Assembly (NCBI RefSeq): GCF_011758655.1
Contig: NZ_JAAMPA010000001.1
Span: forward strand, 186,001-250,000
Length of the DNA stretch: 64,000 bases
Direction of reading: 5' to 3'
From: Modestobacter marinus
Lineage (GTDB): Bacteria; Actinomycetota; Actinomycetes; Mycobacteriales; Geodermatophilaceae
Below the pieces are notes generated by a model, which was not told the origin of the DNA, made no database searches, and worked only from the letters and a program-made list of their open reading frames with translations. Both the position numbers and the translations under genes were made by a program. Positions 35,583-43,557 of this stretch are shown one piece after another. Each line of letters starts with the position of its first letter. Within the stretch, counting starts at the first letter, position 1.

Positions 35583-36539
35583 TCAGGCCCGCACGCGGCG
35601 GTTGCTCGGGTCGAAGGCATCCCGGATCCCGTCGCCGATCAGGTTGATCGACAGCACGATGATCAGCAGGGCGATGCCGGGGAAGTAGAAGAGCCAGGGG
35701 CGGGTGCTCGCGGCCTGCACCCCGTCGGACACCAGCCGCCCCAGGGAGGTCTGGTTGGCGCCGTTGACGCCGAAGCCCAGGTAGGTCAGGGCGGCCTCGA
35801 GGGTGATCGCGGTGGCGGCGGCCAGCGTCGTCCAGACGATCAGCGACCCCAGCGAGTTGGGGATCAGGTGCTTGAAGATGATCCGCACGTTGGAGGCGCC
35901 CATCGCGTGTGCCGCCTCGACGTACTCCTTCTCCCGCAGGGAGAGGAACTGGCTGCGCACGATCCGGGCGAGGTCCAGCCAGCCGAACAGCCCCAGGATG
36001 ATGCCCACGCCCAGCGGGGTGCGGGAGCCCGGGAAGTTGCTGGCCACGACGATCAGCACGACCAGCAGCGGCACGGTGAGGATGAGGTCGACCAGCCGCA
36101 TGAGCACGCTGTCGACCCACCGGCCGAAGTAGCCGGCCAGCGCCCCGACCAGCAGGCCCATCGGGAACGCGATGGCGACGAAGAGCAGAACGATGAACAG
36201 CGAGCGCTGGACCCCGGTCATGATCCCGGCCATCAGGTCACGGCCGATGGCGTCGCTGCCCATCAGGTAGCCGGCGGTGCCCGGGGGGACGGACTGGAAA
36301 CCGCTGTCCTGATCGGCGTAGTCGACCCCGGTGACCAGCGGGCCGAGGAACCCGAAGGCGAGCAGCAGCACGAAGATGACCGCGCCGGTCATCCCCACCT
36401 TGTTGTGCAGGAAGCGGCCGACGATCTGCTGGCGCTGGCTGCGCGCCTTGACGGTGAACTCGCGCTCGACCGGGCCGCCCTCGGGCGTGCCCGGTGTCGC
36501 AGGGACGACGGGTCCGGTGGTGGTCTGGGTGGTGGCCAT
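35583..36539 (-). CDS. Peptide ABC importer permease (DppC/OppC type)
   Basis: A 318-residue inner-membrane permease with an N-terminal cytoplasmic extension containing [20 protein letters not shown] and six hydrophobic segments. The cytoplasmic EAA loop reads [24 protein letters not shown]. It pairs with the DppB-like permease to form the import channel for di- or oligopeptides. Confidence 0.93.
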   Translation of the reverse strand: MATTQTTTGPVVPATPGTPEGGPVEREFTVKARSQRQQIVGRFLHNKVGMTGAVIFVLLLAFGFLGPLVTGVDYADQDSGFQSVPPGTAGYLMGSDAIGRDLMAGIMTGVQRSLFIVLLFVAIAFPMGLLVGALAGYFGRWVDSVLMRLVDLILTVPLLVVLIVVASNFPGSRTPLGVGIILGLFGWLDLARIVRSQFLSLREKEYVEAAHAMGASNVRIIFKHLIPNSLGSLIVWTTLAAATAITLEAALTYLGFGVNGANQTSLGRLVSDGVQAASTRPWLFYFPGIALLIIVLSINLIGDGIRDAFDPSNRRVRA

Positions 36540-36566
36540 GTGTCCGTTCCTTCTCGCGAGTCCGGG

Positions 36567-37556
36567 TCAGGACAGCCGGATGCGCGGGTCGAGCACCGCG
36601 TAGAGGAGGTCCGCGACCAGGTTGAAGACGACCACGAACACGGCGCTGACCAGCAGCCAGCCGAGCACCACGTTGATGTCGTTCTGATCGATGCCGTTGC
36701 TCAGCAGGTACTCGCCCATGCCGTGCCAGACGAACACCGTCTCGGTGATGACCGCGCCGCCGAACAACGTGCCCACGCCCAGCGCGACCACCGTGGTGAG
36801 CGGGATCAGCGCGTTCCGCAGCCCGTGCTTGAGCACGGTGCGACGGTAGGTGAGGCCCTTGGCCCGGGCCAGGCGCATGTAGTCCGAGCCCAGCACGTCG
36901 AGCATGGCGGCCCGCTGGAACCGGCTCCAGGCCGCGAAGGACAGCGCGGCCAGGCTGATCGTGGGCAGCACCAGGTGGCCGAGCCGGTCGGACCACAGTT
37001 CCCACCCGGAGGCGTACAGCGACAGGCCCGGTGTCTCCTCGCCGATCGTGTAGAGCAGTTGCTGCCCGAACAGGTCGTTGACCCCGCCGGCGACGTACTC
37101 CTTGAGCAGCGCGGCGAACCAGAAGGTCGGCAGGGCGATGAGGATGTAGGCGATGAACGTGAAGGTGTAGTCCGAGGCCTTGTACTGCCGCACGGCGCCG
37201 ATGACGCCCACGATGATCGCCAGCAGGATGGCGATCACGATCGCACCGATGATCATCCGGCCGGTCACCATGAGCCGCGGCCAGAGCTGCTCGGTCACCG
37301 GGGTGCCGTTGACGGTCTCGCCGAAGTCCCCGGTGACGACCCCAGAGAGCCAGTTCCAGTACCGGACGAAGAAGTTGTCGTTCAGGCCCAGGGTCTCGCG
37401 GAGGTTGTTGAAGAACGACTCCGGCGGCCGGGGGTTCTGTGTGTAGTACTTCTCCAGCGGGTCGAAGCTGGCCGCGCACAGTGCGAACACCAGGAACGAG
37501 CTGACCAGCAACACGAGGACCGACGCGAGCAGACGCCGGATCGTGAAGAAGAACAT
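36567..37556 (-). CDS. Peptide ABC importer permease (DppB/OppB type)
   Basis: A 329-residue permease beginning MFFFTIRRLLASVLVLLVSS, the conserved start of DppB/OppB proteins, with six hydrophobic segments and the EAA loop DYMRLARAKGLTYRRTVLKH. It lies 226 bp downstream of the binding-protein gene, behind a strong intercistronic hairpin, and 27 bp before the second permease. Confidence 0.93.
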   Translation of the reverse strand: MFFFTIRRLLASVLVLLVSSFLVFALCAASFDPLEKYYTQNPRPPESFFNNLRETLGLNDNFFVRYWNWLSGVVTGDFGETVNGTPVTEQLWPRLMVTGRMIIGAIVIAILLAIIVGVIGAVRQYKASDYTFTFIAYILIALPTFWFAALLKEYVAGGVNDLFGQQLLYTIGEETPGLSLYASGWELWSDRLGHLVLPTISLAALSFAAWSRFQRAAMLDVLGSDYMRLARAKGLTYRRTVLKHGLRNALIPLTTVVALGVGTLFGGAVITETVFVWHGMGEYLLSNGIDQNDINVVLGWLLVSAVFVVVFNLVADLLYAVLDPRIRLS

Positions 37557-37677
37557 GTGGTGACCTTACGCCGAGAGCGGAAGCCGTCCGGCCGATCGGC
37601 CGGTCCGGCGTGCCTTCGCCGGACCCGTCGCAGGTCGTGCCGGGTCCGGAGGGAGCGGTGTGCCGGGCCCCGACACA

Positions 37678-37713
37678 CCGCGGCCCCCGGGGATGGTCTC
37701 CCGGGGGCCGCGG
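37678..37713. terminator. Intercistronic hairpin between binding protein and permease genes
   Basis: A perfect 14-bp G/C stem (37678-37691 with 37700-37713) closes an 8-nt loop, GATGGTCT. It probably stops part of the transcription or protects the 3' end of the binding-protein message, so that this protein is made in excess over the membrane parts. Confidence 0.7.
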
Positions 37714-37730
37714 GTGCCGGTGGCCCGGTG

Positions 37731-37780
37731 GTGTTCAGCCGTGCTGGGTGGTGCTCAGCCGTGCTGGGTGGAGCTCAGGG
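37731..37780. repeat. 20-bp tandem repeat after the binding-protein gene
   Basis: GTGTTCAGCCGTGCTGGGTG (37731-37750) and GTGCTCAGCCGTGCTGGGTG (37751-37770) differ at one base; a partial third unit ends at 37780, 2 bp from the stop codon of the binding-protein gene. Confidence 0.8.
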
Positions 37781-37782
37781 GG

Positions 37783-39501
37783 TCACTCGACCGTCCAGGT
37801 CTCCGAGTTCCACAGCGGACCGGCCTCGGTCGGGTTGTCCTGCACACCCTCGATGTTGGCCTGGTGCGCGACGAAGGTCGGCTTCTGGTAGAGCGGGATG
37901 GTGGCCATCTGCTCCCAGAGCAGACCGTCGATCTGGTTGCCCAGCTCGGCCTGACGCTCGCGGTCCGGCTCGGTGGCCAGCTCGGCGAAGAGCGCGTCGA
38001 TCTCGGGGTTGCCGATCCGGCTGTAGTTCTGCTGGATGTTGTCACCCTGCGGCGACTGGTAGATCGACTGGGAGGAGGTGATGAACGGGTTGCCCACCCA
38101 GGCGAAGAGCGCCGCCTGGAAGCCGCCGCCCTCCAGCGAGGTCGGCGACTCGGCACCGGCGAAGATGTCCGGGTTGGCGTTGAAGGACGCGTTGATCCCG
38201 GCCTCGGCCAGCTGCGGGATCATGACCTCGATCGTGGTCTGCCGCAGCGGGTTGTTCTCCGTGGTGTCGATCTGGATGTTCAGCGGGCCACGCTCCGGGT
38301 GGGTGTAGAACCCGTCCGGACCGGCGGTGTAGCCGGCCTGCTCCAGCAGCGCGCGGGCCTCCTCGACGTTCTGGGTCTTGACCTGCTCCGGCGCGGTGTC
38401 CTCGTACTCGGGCTGGGTGTTCAGCCAGATCCGGTTGTTCAGCACCTGCGCGTCGGAGGAGAACTGCCCGACGGTCTGGTCCACGATCTCCTGGCGGTCC
38501 AGGGCGTAGGCGAGGGCCTGGCGCACCAGCGGGTCCGCGAGGTGCGGGTCCTGGGTGTTCAGGTCGAGGTGCTCGAAGGTGAGACCGAAGTTGATCTCGC
38601 TCTCGACGTTCGGCTCGAGGGCCTGGACCTGCTCGACCAGGTCGAGCTGGGGCTGCGGGTAGATGACGCCCAGCTCACCGGACTGCAGACCCTGGACGGC
38701 GGTCGTCGGGTCGTTGCCGATGTTCTGGATGATCAGCTGCTCGAGCTCCGGCCCGTCGCCCCACCACTCGGGGTTCGGGGTCAGCACGATGACCTGCTGG
38801 CCGGCGTCGATGTTCGACACCTGCCACGGGCCACCGGAGATGCCCTCCGGCAGACCCTCGGCGATCGGCCAGCCCTCGGTGATCGTCTCGCAGACCGCGG
38901 CCGGGTCGTCGGCGTCCATCAGGTGGGCCGGCAGCAGGTTCTCGAAGTTGCCCTGCCAGTCGGCGAAGGGCGTCTCGTACGTGACGACGACGGTCTTGTC
39001 GTCCTCGCCCGGCTCGACCGACGCGATCTGCTCGTAGCCGGTGGTCGACAGGACCGCGGGGCAGCCGCCGTCGGCCGGGTCACCGCTGCGGTTGGCCCGC
39101 CAGGTGAACTCGAAGTCCGCCGCGCTGATCGGGGTGCCGTCGCTCCACACCGCGTCCGGGTTGATCTCGTAGGTGTTCACCTGCTGGCCGTCGACCTCCT
39201 CGAGGGTCGGCTCGCCGGTGAAGAGGTCCTCGTTGAACTCGACGGTGAAGTCGGGCTGGATGTGGTACGCGGAGGGCAGCACCTTGATGAGGACGTTGGC
39301 CACCGAGGTGGCGTTGCCGGCCGCGATGTTCGGGTAGAGGTTCTCCGGGAAGTCGGTCGACTCGCCGAAGACCACGCGACCCGAGCCGCCACTGGCCTCG
39401 CCGCCGCCTTCGTCCTCGCTGCCGCCCCCACACGCCGAGAGCGCCATCGCACCGGTGAGCCCGGTCGCGATGAGCATGGAAGTGCGCTTGCTCAACTTCA
39501 C
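37783..39501 (-). CDS. Peptide ABC importer substrate-binding lipoprotein (family 5)
   Basis: A 572-residue extracytoplasmic solute-binding protein. The signal peptide ends in the lipobox LSAC at about residues 21-24, so it is lipid-anchored outside the membrane. A Gly/Ser/Glu-rich linker precedes the SBP_bac_5 domain. It captures peptides for the permeases encoded downstream. GTG 39501 follows GGAGG by about 9 nt. Family members next to mshB include the mycobacterial LpqW (from memory), so a cell-wall-related ligand is possible. Confidence 0.92.
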   Translation of the reverse strand: MKLSKRTSMLIATGLTGAMALSACGGGSEDEGGGEASGGSGRVVFGESTDFPENLYPNIAAGNATSVANVLIKVLPSAYHIQPDFTVEFNEDLFTGEPTLEEVDGQQVNTYEINPDAVWSDGTPISAADFEFTWRANRSGDPADGGCPAVLSTTGYEQIASVEPGEDDKTVVVTYETPFADWQGNFENLLPAHLMDADDPAAVCETITEGWPIAEGLPEGISGGPWQVSNIDAGQQVIVLTPNPEWWGDGPELEQLIIQNIGNDPTTAVQGLQSGELGVIYPQPQLDLVEQVQALEPNVESEINFGLTFEHLDLNTQDPHLADPLVRQALAYALDRQEIVDQTVGQFSSDAQVLNNRIWLNTQPEYEDTAPEQVKTQNVEEARALLEQAGYTAGPDGFYTHPERGPLNIQIDTTENNPLRQTTIEVMIPQLAEAGINASFNANPDIFAGAESPTSLEGGGFQAALFAWVGNPFITSSQSIYQSPQGDNIQQNYSRIGNPEIDALFAELATEPDRERQAELGNQIDGLLWEQMATIPLYQKPTFVAHQANIEGVQDNPTEAGPLWNSETWTVE

Positions 39502-39897
39502 GTTCGCTTGCCTCCTCGACCCGCAGGAGCGGGGGGAACGATCAGGTCTGACCGACCCGGGATCGCCGGGCGGACTGGGCTCCTACATGAACACGCGCTG
39601 TCATCCAGCTGTCGGGACGCTTTCGGACGAGCGCAACGGCCAGACCCTAGGCAGAGCCGGAAGAGGCCGTCCACGGCCGTCATCATTTTGTGACCTGTGC
39701 AAACGAACGGCGGGGAACACCTGAAACATCGCCGCAATAAGCGGCCTCCGACCGCACGGTTTTCGGTTGTCCGCATCACATCCCGGAGAACGTGATCTTG
39801 GCCTGTGAACCGCCTGCTCACGGTCCGTGTGCACCGCCCCCGCCCGGGTACCGCCGCACCGACGCCGGTCCATCGGCGTCCCCGACGGAGGAGTCCC
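39502..39897. promoter_or_regulatory. Divergent promoter region of peptide importer and csbD
   Basis: This 396-bp gap has no gene I believe in. The stretch 39680-39790 is the most AT-rich in the window's centre. A possible minus-strand -10, TAGGGT (39644-39649), could serve the importer operon. A stress-type promoter for csbD lies at 39827-39851. GGCCGTCCACGGCC (39666-39679) is a short inverted repeat. Confidence 0.4.
39827..39851 (+). promoter_or_regulatory. SigB-like stress promoter of csbD
   Basis: GTGT (39827-39830) and GGGTAC (39846-39851) are 15 nt apart, matching the GNNT-N14-16-GGGTAC pattern of actinobacterial SigB promoters. csbD genes are classic general-stress genes. Confidence 0.6.
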
Positions 39898-40068
39898 ATG
39901 AGCGGCATCGACAAGATGAAGAACAAGGCCCAGGAGCTGTCCGGCAAGGGCAAGGAGGCGCTCGGCGACGCCACCGACGACCCGGACCTCAAGGCCGAGG
40001 GTCAGAACGACCAGGCCGCGGGCAACGTCAAGCAGGCCGGCGAGAAGGTCAAGGACGTCTTCAGGTGA
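39898..40068 (+). CDS. CsbD family stress protein
   Basis: A 56-residue, Lys/Asp/Glu-rich protein with DKMKNKAQELSGKGKEALGD and DLKAEGQNDQAAGNVKQAGE, the two repeats of the CsbD family. CsbD proteins are among the most strongly induced general-stress proteins, but their biochemical role is unknown. GGAGGAG lies 4 nt before the ATG, and a SigB-like promoter lies about 46 bp upstream. Confidence 0.92.
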   Translation: MSGIDKMKNKAQELSGKGKEALGDATDDPDLKAEGQNDQAAGNVKQAGEKVKDVFR

Positions 40069-40143
40069 CCCACCGCCGCTGCTGAGCCGTGACGGGGACG
40101 CCGTCCCCGGTCCGCCGGGGGCGGCGTCCGCGCAGCAGAGGGG

Positions 40144-40917
40144 TCAGCGGTCGACGAGGAGGGCGCGGACGGCAGGGAGGAGCGGGCGGTCGGCCGGGAT
40201 CCAGTCCAGGTCCTCCAGCTCCTCGGGCCCCAGCCAGCGCAGTTCGCTGTGCTCGTGGGCGACCAGCTCACCGGCGGTGATCCGGCCCCACCACAGGCGC
40301 AGGGTCGAGGCCCCCGGCACGCCGCCGGCGACCACGCCGTCCAGCGGAACCTCCCCCAGGAAGGCCCGGGGCGTGATCCCGACGCCGAGCTCCTCGCGGC
40401 ACTCCCGCACCAGTGCCGCCACCTCGGGCTCCCCCGGCTCGACCTTCCCGCCGGGGAACTCCCACAGCCCGGCCAGCGGCCCCGAACCCCGCTGCGCGAC
40501 CAGCACCCGCTGCCGGTCGTCGACCAGCGCGGCGCCGACCACCTGGGTGACCTCCTGCGCGCGCCGGGCGGCCGCCGCCGCGTACGCGTCCAGGTGCGCC
40601 TGCATCGCCCGCACGAGCCGGCGGCGGAGCGTGGGCCCACCCAGCCACCCCGGCAGCGCGGCCTCCACGTCGACCTGCTCCTCGACCAGCGTGCCGGCCG
40701 CGGTGGCCGTGAAGGAGCGGGTGTGCACCAGGGTCCGCCAGCCGTTGCCGGGTGGGGCCACGTGCACGTCGCGCCAGGGCCGCTCGGAGACGACCTCCTG
40801 CAACGGGTGCGGCCACGGCCGCCCCAGGGCACGGGCGACGTCGAAGGCGACGGTGAGGGGCGCCTCCACCAGGGTGGTGAACCGCAGCTGGAACACGGGG
40901 AGCAGGGTCGCAGACAC
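40144..40917 (-). CDS. Nudix hydrolase with N-terminal SRPBCC-like domain
   Basis: A 257-residue fusion. Residues about 125-255 are a Nudix domain of the MutT type with the full box GKVEPGEPEVAALVRECREE followed by LGV; it probably cleans oxidised nucleotides such as 8-oxo-dGTP. Residues about 8-115 (QLRFTTLVEAPLTVAFDVAR onward) look like an SRPBCC ligand-binding fold, which is unusual in a MutT protein. GTG 40917 is 15 bp from the divergent Rrf2 gene. Confidence 0.82.
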   Translation of the reverse strand: MSATLLPVFQLRFTTLVEAPLTVAFDVARALGRPWPHPLQEVVSERPWRDVHVAPPGNGWRTLVHTRSFTATAAGTLVEEQVDVEAALPGWLGGPTLRRRLVRAMQAHLDAYAAAAARRAQEVTQVVGAALVDDRQRVLVAQRGSGPLAGLWEFPGGKVEPGEPEVAALVRECREELGVGITPRAFLGEVPLDGVVAGGVPGASTLRLWWGRITAGELVAHEHSELRWLGPEELEDLDWIPADRPLLPAVRALLVDR

Positions 40918-40932
40918 GGCAGGATGGACCGC

Positions 40933-41406
40933 GTGCGCATCTCCGCCCGGGTCGACTACGCCGTCCGCGCCGCCGTCGAGCTCGCCGCGGTGGCACCCGA
41001 TTCACTGACCTCCGAGCGGATCGCCCAGGCGCAGGGCATCCCGGCCCGCTTCCTGCAGGCCATCCTCGGGGACCTGCAGCACGCCCGGCTGGTGACCAGC
41101 CAGCGGGGCCGGGAGGGCGGCTACCGGCTGGCGATGCCGCCGTCGGAGATCTCCGTCGCCCGGGTCATGCGGGTGGAGCAGGGCTTCCTCGCCGAGGTCC
41201 ACGGCCAGCGCCCCGAGGACGTCGAGTACCCCGGCGCCGCCGGGCCGCTGGCCTCGGTGTGGGTGGCGGCCCGGGAGTCCTACCGCCGCGTGCTGGAGAA
41301 CGTGACGCTGGCCGACGTCGTCGCCGGCACGATGCCGCCGCACGTGGCCGAGATGATCGAGCTGGAGAGTGCGTGGCGCTCCTTCGGGGTCCCCGCTGCG
41401 GACTGA
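40933..41406 (+). CDS. Rrf2 family regulator of sulfur assimilation
   Basis: A 157-residue winged-helix regulator starting VRISARVDYAVRAAVELAAV, the Rrf2 hallmark, with the recognition region LTSERIAQAQGIPARFLQAI and the wing QRGREGGYRLA. It contains no cysteine at all, so unlike IscR or NsrR it cannot hold an iron-sulfur cluster; CymR-type control of cysteine metabolism is a better model. It stands immediately upstream of the sulfite/APS reductase genes. ATG 40924 is an alternative start. Confidence 0.87.
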   Translation: MRISARVDYAVRAAVELAAVAPDSLTSERIAQAQGIPARFLQAILGDLQHARLVTSQRGREGGYRLAMPPSEISVARVMRVEQGFLAEVHGQRPEDVEYPGAAGPLASVWVAARESYRRVLENVTLADVVAGTMPPHVAEMIELESAWRSFGVPAAD

Positions 41407-41455
41407 CCGCGGACCGCCGCGGCCGCGGTCGGGAACACGAGTCGGCCCGGTGTGG

Positions 41456-41461
41456 CACGAT
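41456..41461 (+). promoter_or_regulatory. -10-like box of the cysteine leader peptide
   Basis: CACGAT ends 6 nt before GTG 41468. The same GGCACGAT-N6-start arrangement recurs before the pterin dehydratase gene at 44300. Confidence 0.45.
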
Positions 41462-41467
41462 CGAGGC

Positions 41468-41554
41468 GTGACGGACTGCGGCGCCCTCCTCGTGGAGCGC
41501 CTGCACGTCGACTTGGCGCGGGTCTCCAGCGCCGCCTGTCGCGCCGCGCGCTGA
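41468..41554 (+). CDS. Putative cysteine leader peptide of the sirA operon
   Basis: A 28-codon open frame starting at GTG: VTDCGALLVERLHVDLAR then VSSAACRAAR. The pattern LHVDLxRVSSxxC matches the actinobacterial putative leader peptides found before sulfur genes. It contains two cysteine codons (positions 4 and 24). In mycobacteria, leaderless cysteine-rich small ORFs act as cysteine-responsive attenuators of downstream operons; the same role is inferred here. It ends 93 bp before the sirA start. Confidence 0.75.
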   Translation: MTDCGALLVERLHVDLARVSSAACRAAR

Positions 41555-41647
41555 CCACGGCCCCGCTCCCCCGCAGCCTCCCTGCTGCACCCACACCCGG
41601 CCGCGTTGCGCACGCTCGGCGTGCCGGCGCAGAGGAGAACGACTGAC

Positions 41648-43327
41648 GTGTCGACCCCCACCCGCAGCAGCAACCGCCCCGTCCGCGGACAGGGCCAGTG
41701 GGCGCTGGGCTACCGCGAGCCGCTGAACCCCAACGAGCGGATGAAGAAGGACTCCGACGGGCTGGACGTGCGCCAGCGGATCCTGGACATCTACGCGCAC
41801 ACCGGCTTCGACGGCATCGACCCCGGCGACCTGCGTGGCCGGATGCGCTGGATGGGCCTCTACACCCAGCGGGCGCAGGGCATCCCCGGCGGCAAGACCG
41901 CCGTGCTGGAGGCCGAGGAGCTCGAGGACTCCTACTTCATGATGCGGGCCCGGATCGACGGCGGGCAGCTGACCAGCGAGGCACTCCGGGTCCTCGGTGG
42001 GATCAGCACCGAGTTCGGCCGGGACGTCGCCGACGTCACCGACCGGCAGAACGTCCAGTACCACTGGATCCGGATCGAGGACGTGCCGGAGATCTGGCGG
42101 CGGCTGGAGTCGGTCGGCCTGAGCACCATGGAGGCCTGCGGCGACGTGCCGCGCGTCATGCTCGGCTGCCCGCTCGCCGGGATCCTCGAGGACGAGGTGC
42201 TCGACGCCTCCGACGTGCTGGCCCAGACGGTGGCGAAGTACCTGGGCGACCCGCAGTTCAGCAACCTGCCGCGCAAGTGGAAGACGTCGATGTCCGGCTG
42301 CGTCGACCACTGCACCGAGCCCGAGATCGACGACGTCTCCTTCGTCGGCGTGGTGAACGCCGAGGGCGAGGCCGGCTACGACCTGTGGGTCGGCGGCGGC
42401 CTGTCGACCAACCCGATGTTCGCCAAGCGCATCGGCGTCTTCGTCCGCCCGGACCAGGTCAGCGACGTCTGGGCCGGCTGCACCGCGATCTTCCGCGACT
42501 ACGGCTACCGCCGGTCGCGCAACCACGCCCGGATCAAGTTCCTCATGGCCGACTGGGGCCCGGAGAAGTTCCGCCAGGTGCTGCAGGACGAGTACCTGCA
42601 CGCCGCGCTGCCCGACGGCCCGGCCCCGGCGCCGGCGCAGCACGACCAGCGCGACCACGTGGGGGTCAGCAAGCAGAAGGACGGGAACAACGCCCTCGGG
42701 TTCGCGCTGCGCACCGGCCGGATCAGCGGCAGCCTGCTCACCCGGATCGCCGACCTGGCCGAGGAGTACGGGACCCAGGGCGGGCGGATCCGGACGACGA
42801 CCCAGCAGAAGCTGGTCATCCTGGACGTCCCCGACGCCCGCGTCGAGGACCTGGTCGACGCGCTGGCCGAGCACGACCTGCTCGTGCGCCCCAGCGCCTT
42901 CCGCCGCGGCACGATGGCCTGCACCGGGCTGGAGTTCTGCAAGCTGGCGATCGTCGAGACCAAGCAGCACGCCCAGGAGCTCTACGCCGAGCTCGAGCGC
43001 CGGCTGCCGGACTTCGACGAGCCCATCGGGATCAACGTCAACGGCTGCCCGAACAGCTGCGCCCGGTTCCAGACCGCCGACATCGGCTTCAAGGGCATGA
43101 TCGTCCGCAACGCCGAGGGCGAGAGCGTCGAGGGCTTCCAGGTCCACCTGGGCGGCCACCTCGGCGTCGACGCCTCGTTCGGCCGCAAGTTCCGCGGTCA
43201 CAAGATCACCAAGGACGAGACGGCGGACTACTGCGAGCGGGTGCTCCGCGGCTACCTCGACCGCCGCGAGCCCGGCGAGCGCTTCGCCGCCTACGTGGCG
43301 CGGGCCGACGACGAGTGGCTCGTGTGA
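41648..43327 (+). CDS. sirA: Ferredoxin-dependent sulfite (nitrite) reductase
   Basis: A 559-residue siroheme/[4Fe-4S] enzyme that reduces sulfite to sulfide with six electrons from ferredoxin. The cluster and siroheme are held by four cysteines in ACTGLEFCK (about 424 and 430) and NGCPNSCAR (about 467 and 471). Two repeated ferrite-reductase halves are present. Neighbouring cysH makes sulfite reduction more likely than nitrite. GTG 41648 follows GAGGAG by about 10 nt. Length matches mycobacterial SirA/NirA (about 560). Confidence 0.93.
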   Translation: MSTPTRSSNRPVRGQGQWALGYREPLNPNERMKKDSDGLDVRQRILDIYAHTGFDGIDPGDLRGRMRWMGLYTQRAQGIPGGKTAVLEAEELEDSYFMMRARIDGGQLTSEALRVLGGISTEFGRDVADVTDRQNVQYHWIRIEDVPEIWRRLESVGLSTMEACGDVPRVMLGCPLAGILEDEVLDASDVLAQTVAKYLGDPQFSNLPRKWKTSMSGCVDHCTEPEIDDVSFVGVVNAEGEAGYDLWVGGGLSTNPMFAKRIGVFVRPDQVSDVWAGCTAIFRDYGYRRSRNHARIKFLMADWGPEKFRQVLQDEYLHAALPDGPAPAPAQHDQRDHVGVSKQKDGNNALGFALRTGRISGSLLTRIADLAEEYGTQGGRIRTTTQQKLVILDVPDARVEDLVDALAEHDLLVRPSAFRRGTMACTGLEFCKLAIVETKQHAQELYAELERRLPDFDEPIGINVNGCPNSCARFQTADIGFKGMIVRNAEGESVEGFQVHLGGHLGVDASFGRKFRGHKITKDETADYCERVLRGYLDRREPGERFAAYVARADDEWLV

Positions 43328-43557
43328 CCCCGAGCGATGCGTCCGAGCCGGACCCGGGCGGTGTGACCCCGCCGGACCCGGGCGGTGTGACAGAGCGCAC
43401 GTCCGGAAGGACGCGACAGCTGCCGCCGTTCCACTGTCCGTACTGCGGCGAAGAGGACCTGACCCCGCACGGTGACGAAGCGACCGGCTGGCACTGCGGT
43501 GCCTGCCTGCGGACCTTCACCCTGCGGCTGACCGGAACGGGGGTGCAGCACCCATGA
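43324..43557 (+). CDS. Small zinc-ribbon protein between sirA and cysH
   Basis: A 77-residue protein. The C-terminal half FHCPYCGEEDLTPHGDEATG then WHCGACLRTFTLRL is a CxxC...CxxC zinc ribbon. The N-terminal half is a repeat-derived Pro/Gly/Asp-rich tail. GTG 43324 overlaps the sirA stop (GTGA), and the gene overlaps cysH (ATGA), so all three are coupled. Two in-frame GTG codons (43363, 43387) inside the repeat are alternative starts. The function is unknown; a role with sulfite or APS reductase is likely from position. Confidence 0.8.
   Translation: MTPSDASEPDPGGVTPPDPGGVTERTSGRTRQLPPFHCPYCGEEDLTPHGDEATGWHCGACLRTFTLRLTGTGVQHP
43348..43391 (+). repeat. In-frame 24-bp repeat in the zinc-ribbon gene
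   Basis: CCGGACCCGGGCGGTGTGAC occurs at 43348-43367 and 43372-43391. Each copy encodes PDPGGV and carries an in-frame GTG, so it duplicates a possible start codon. Confidence 0.85.
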
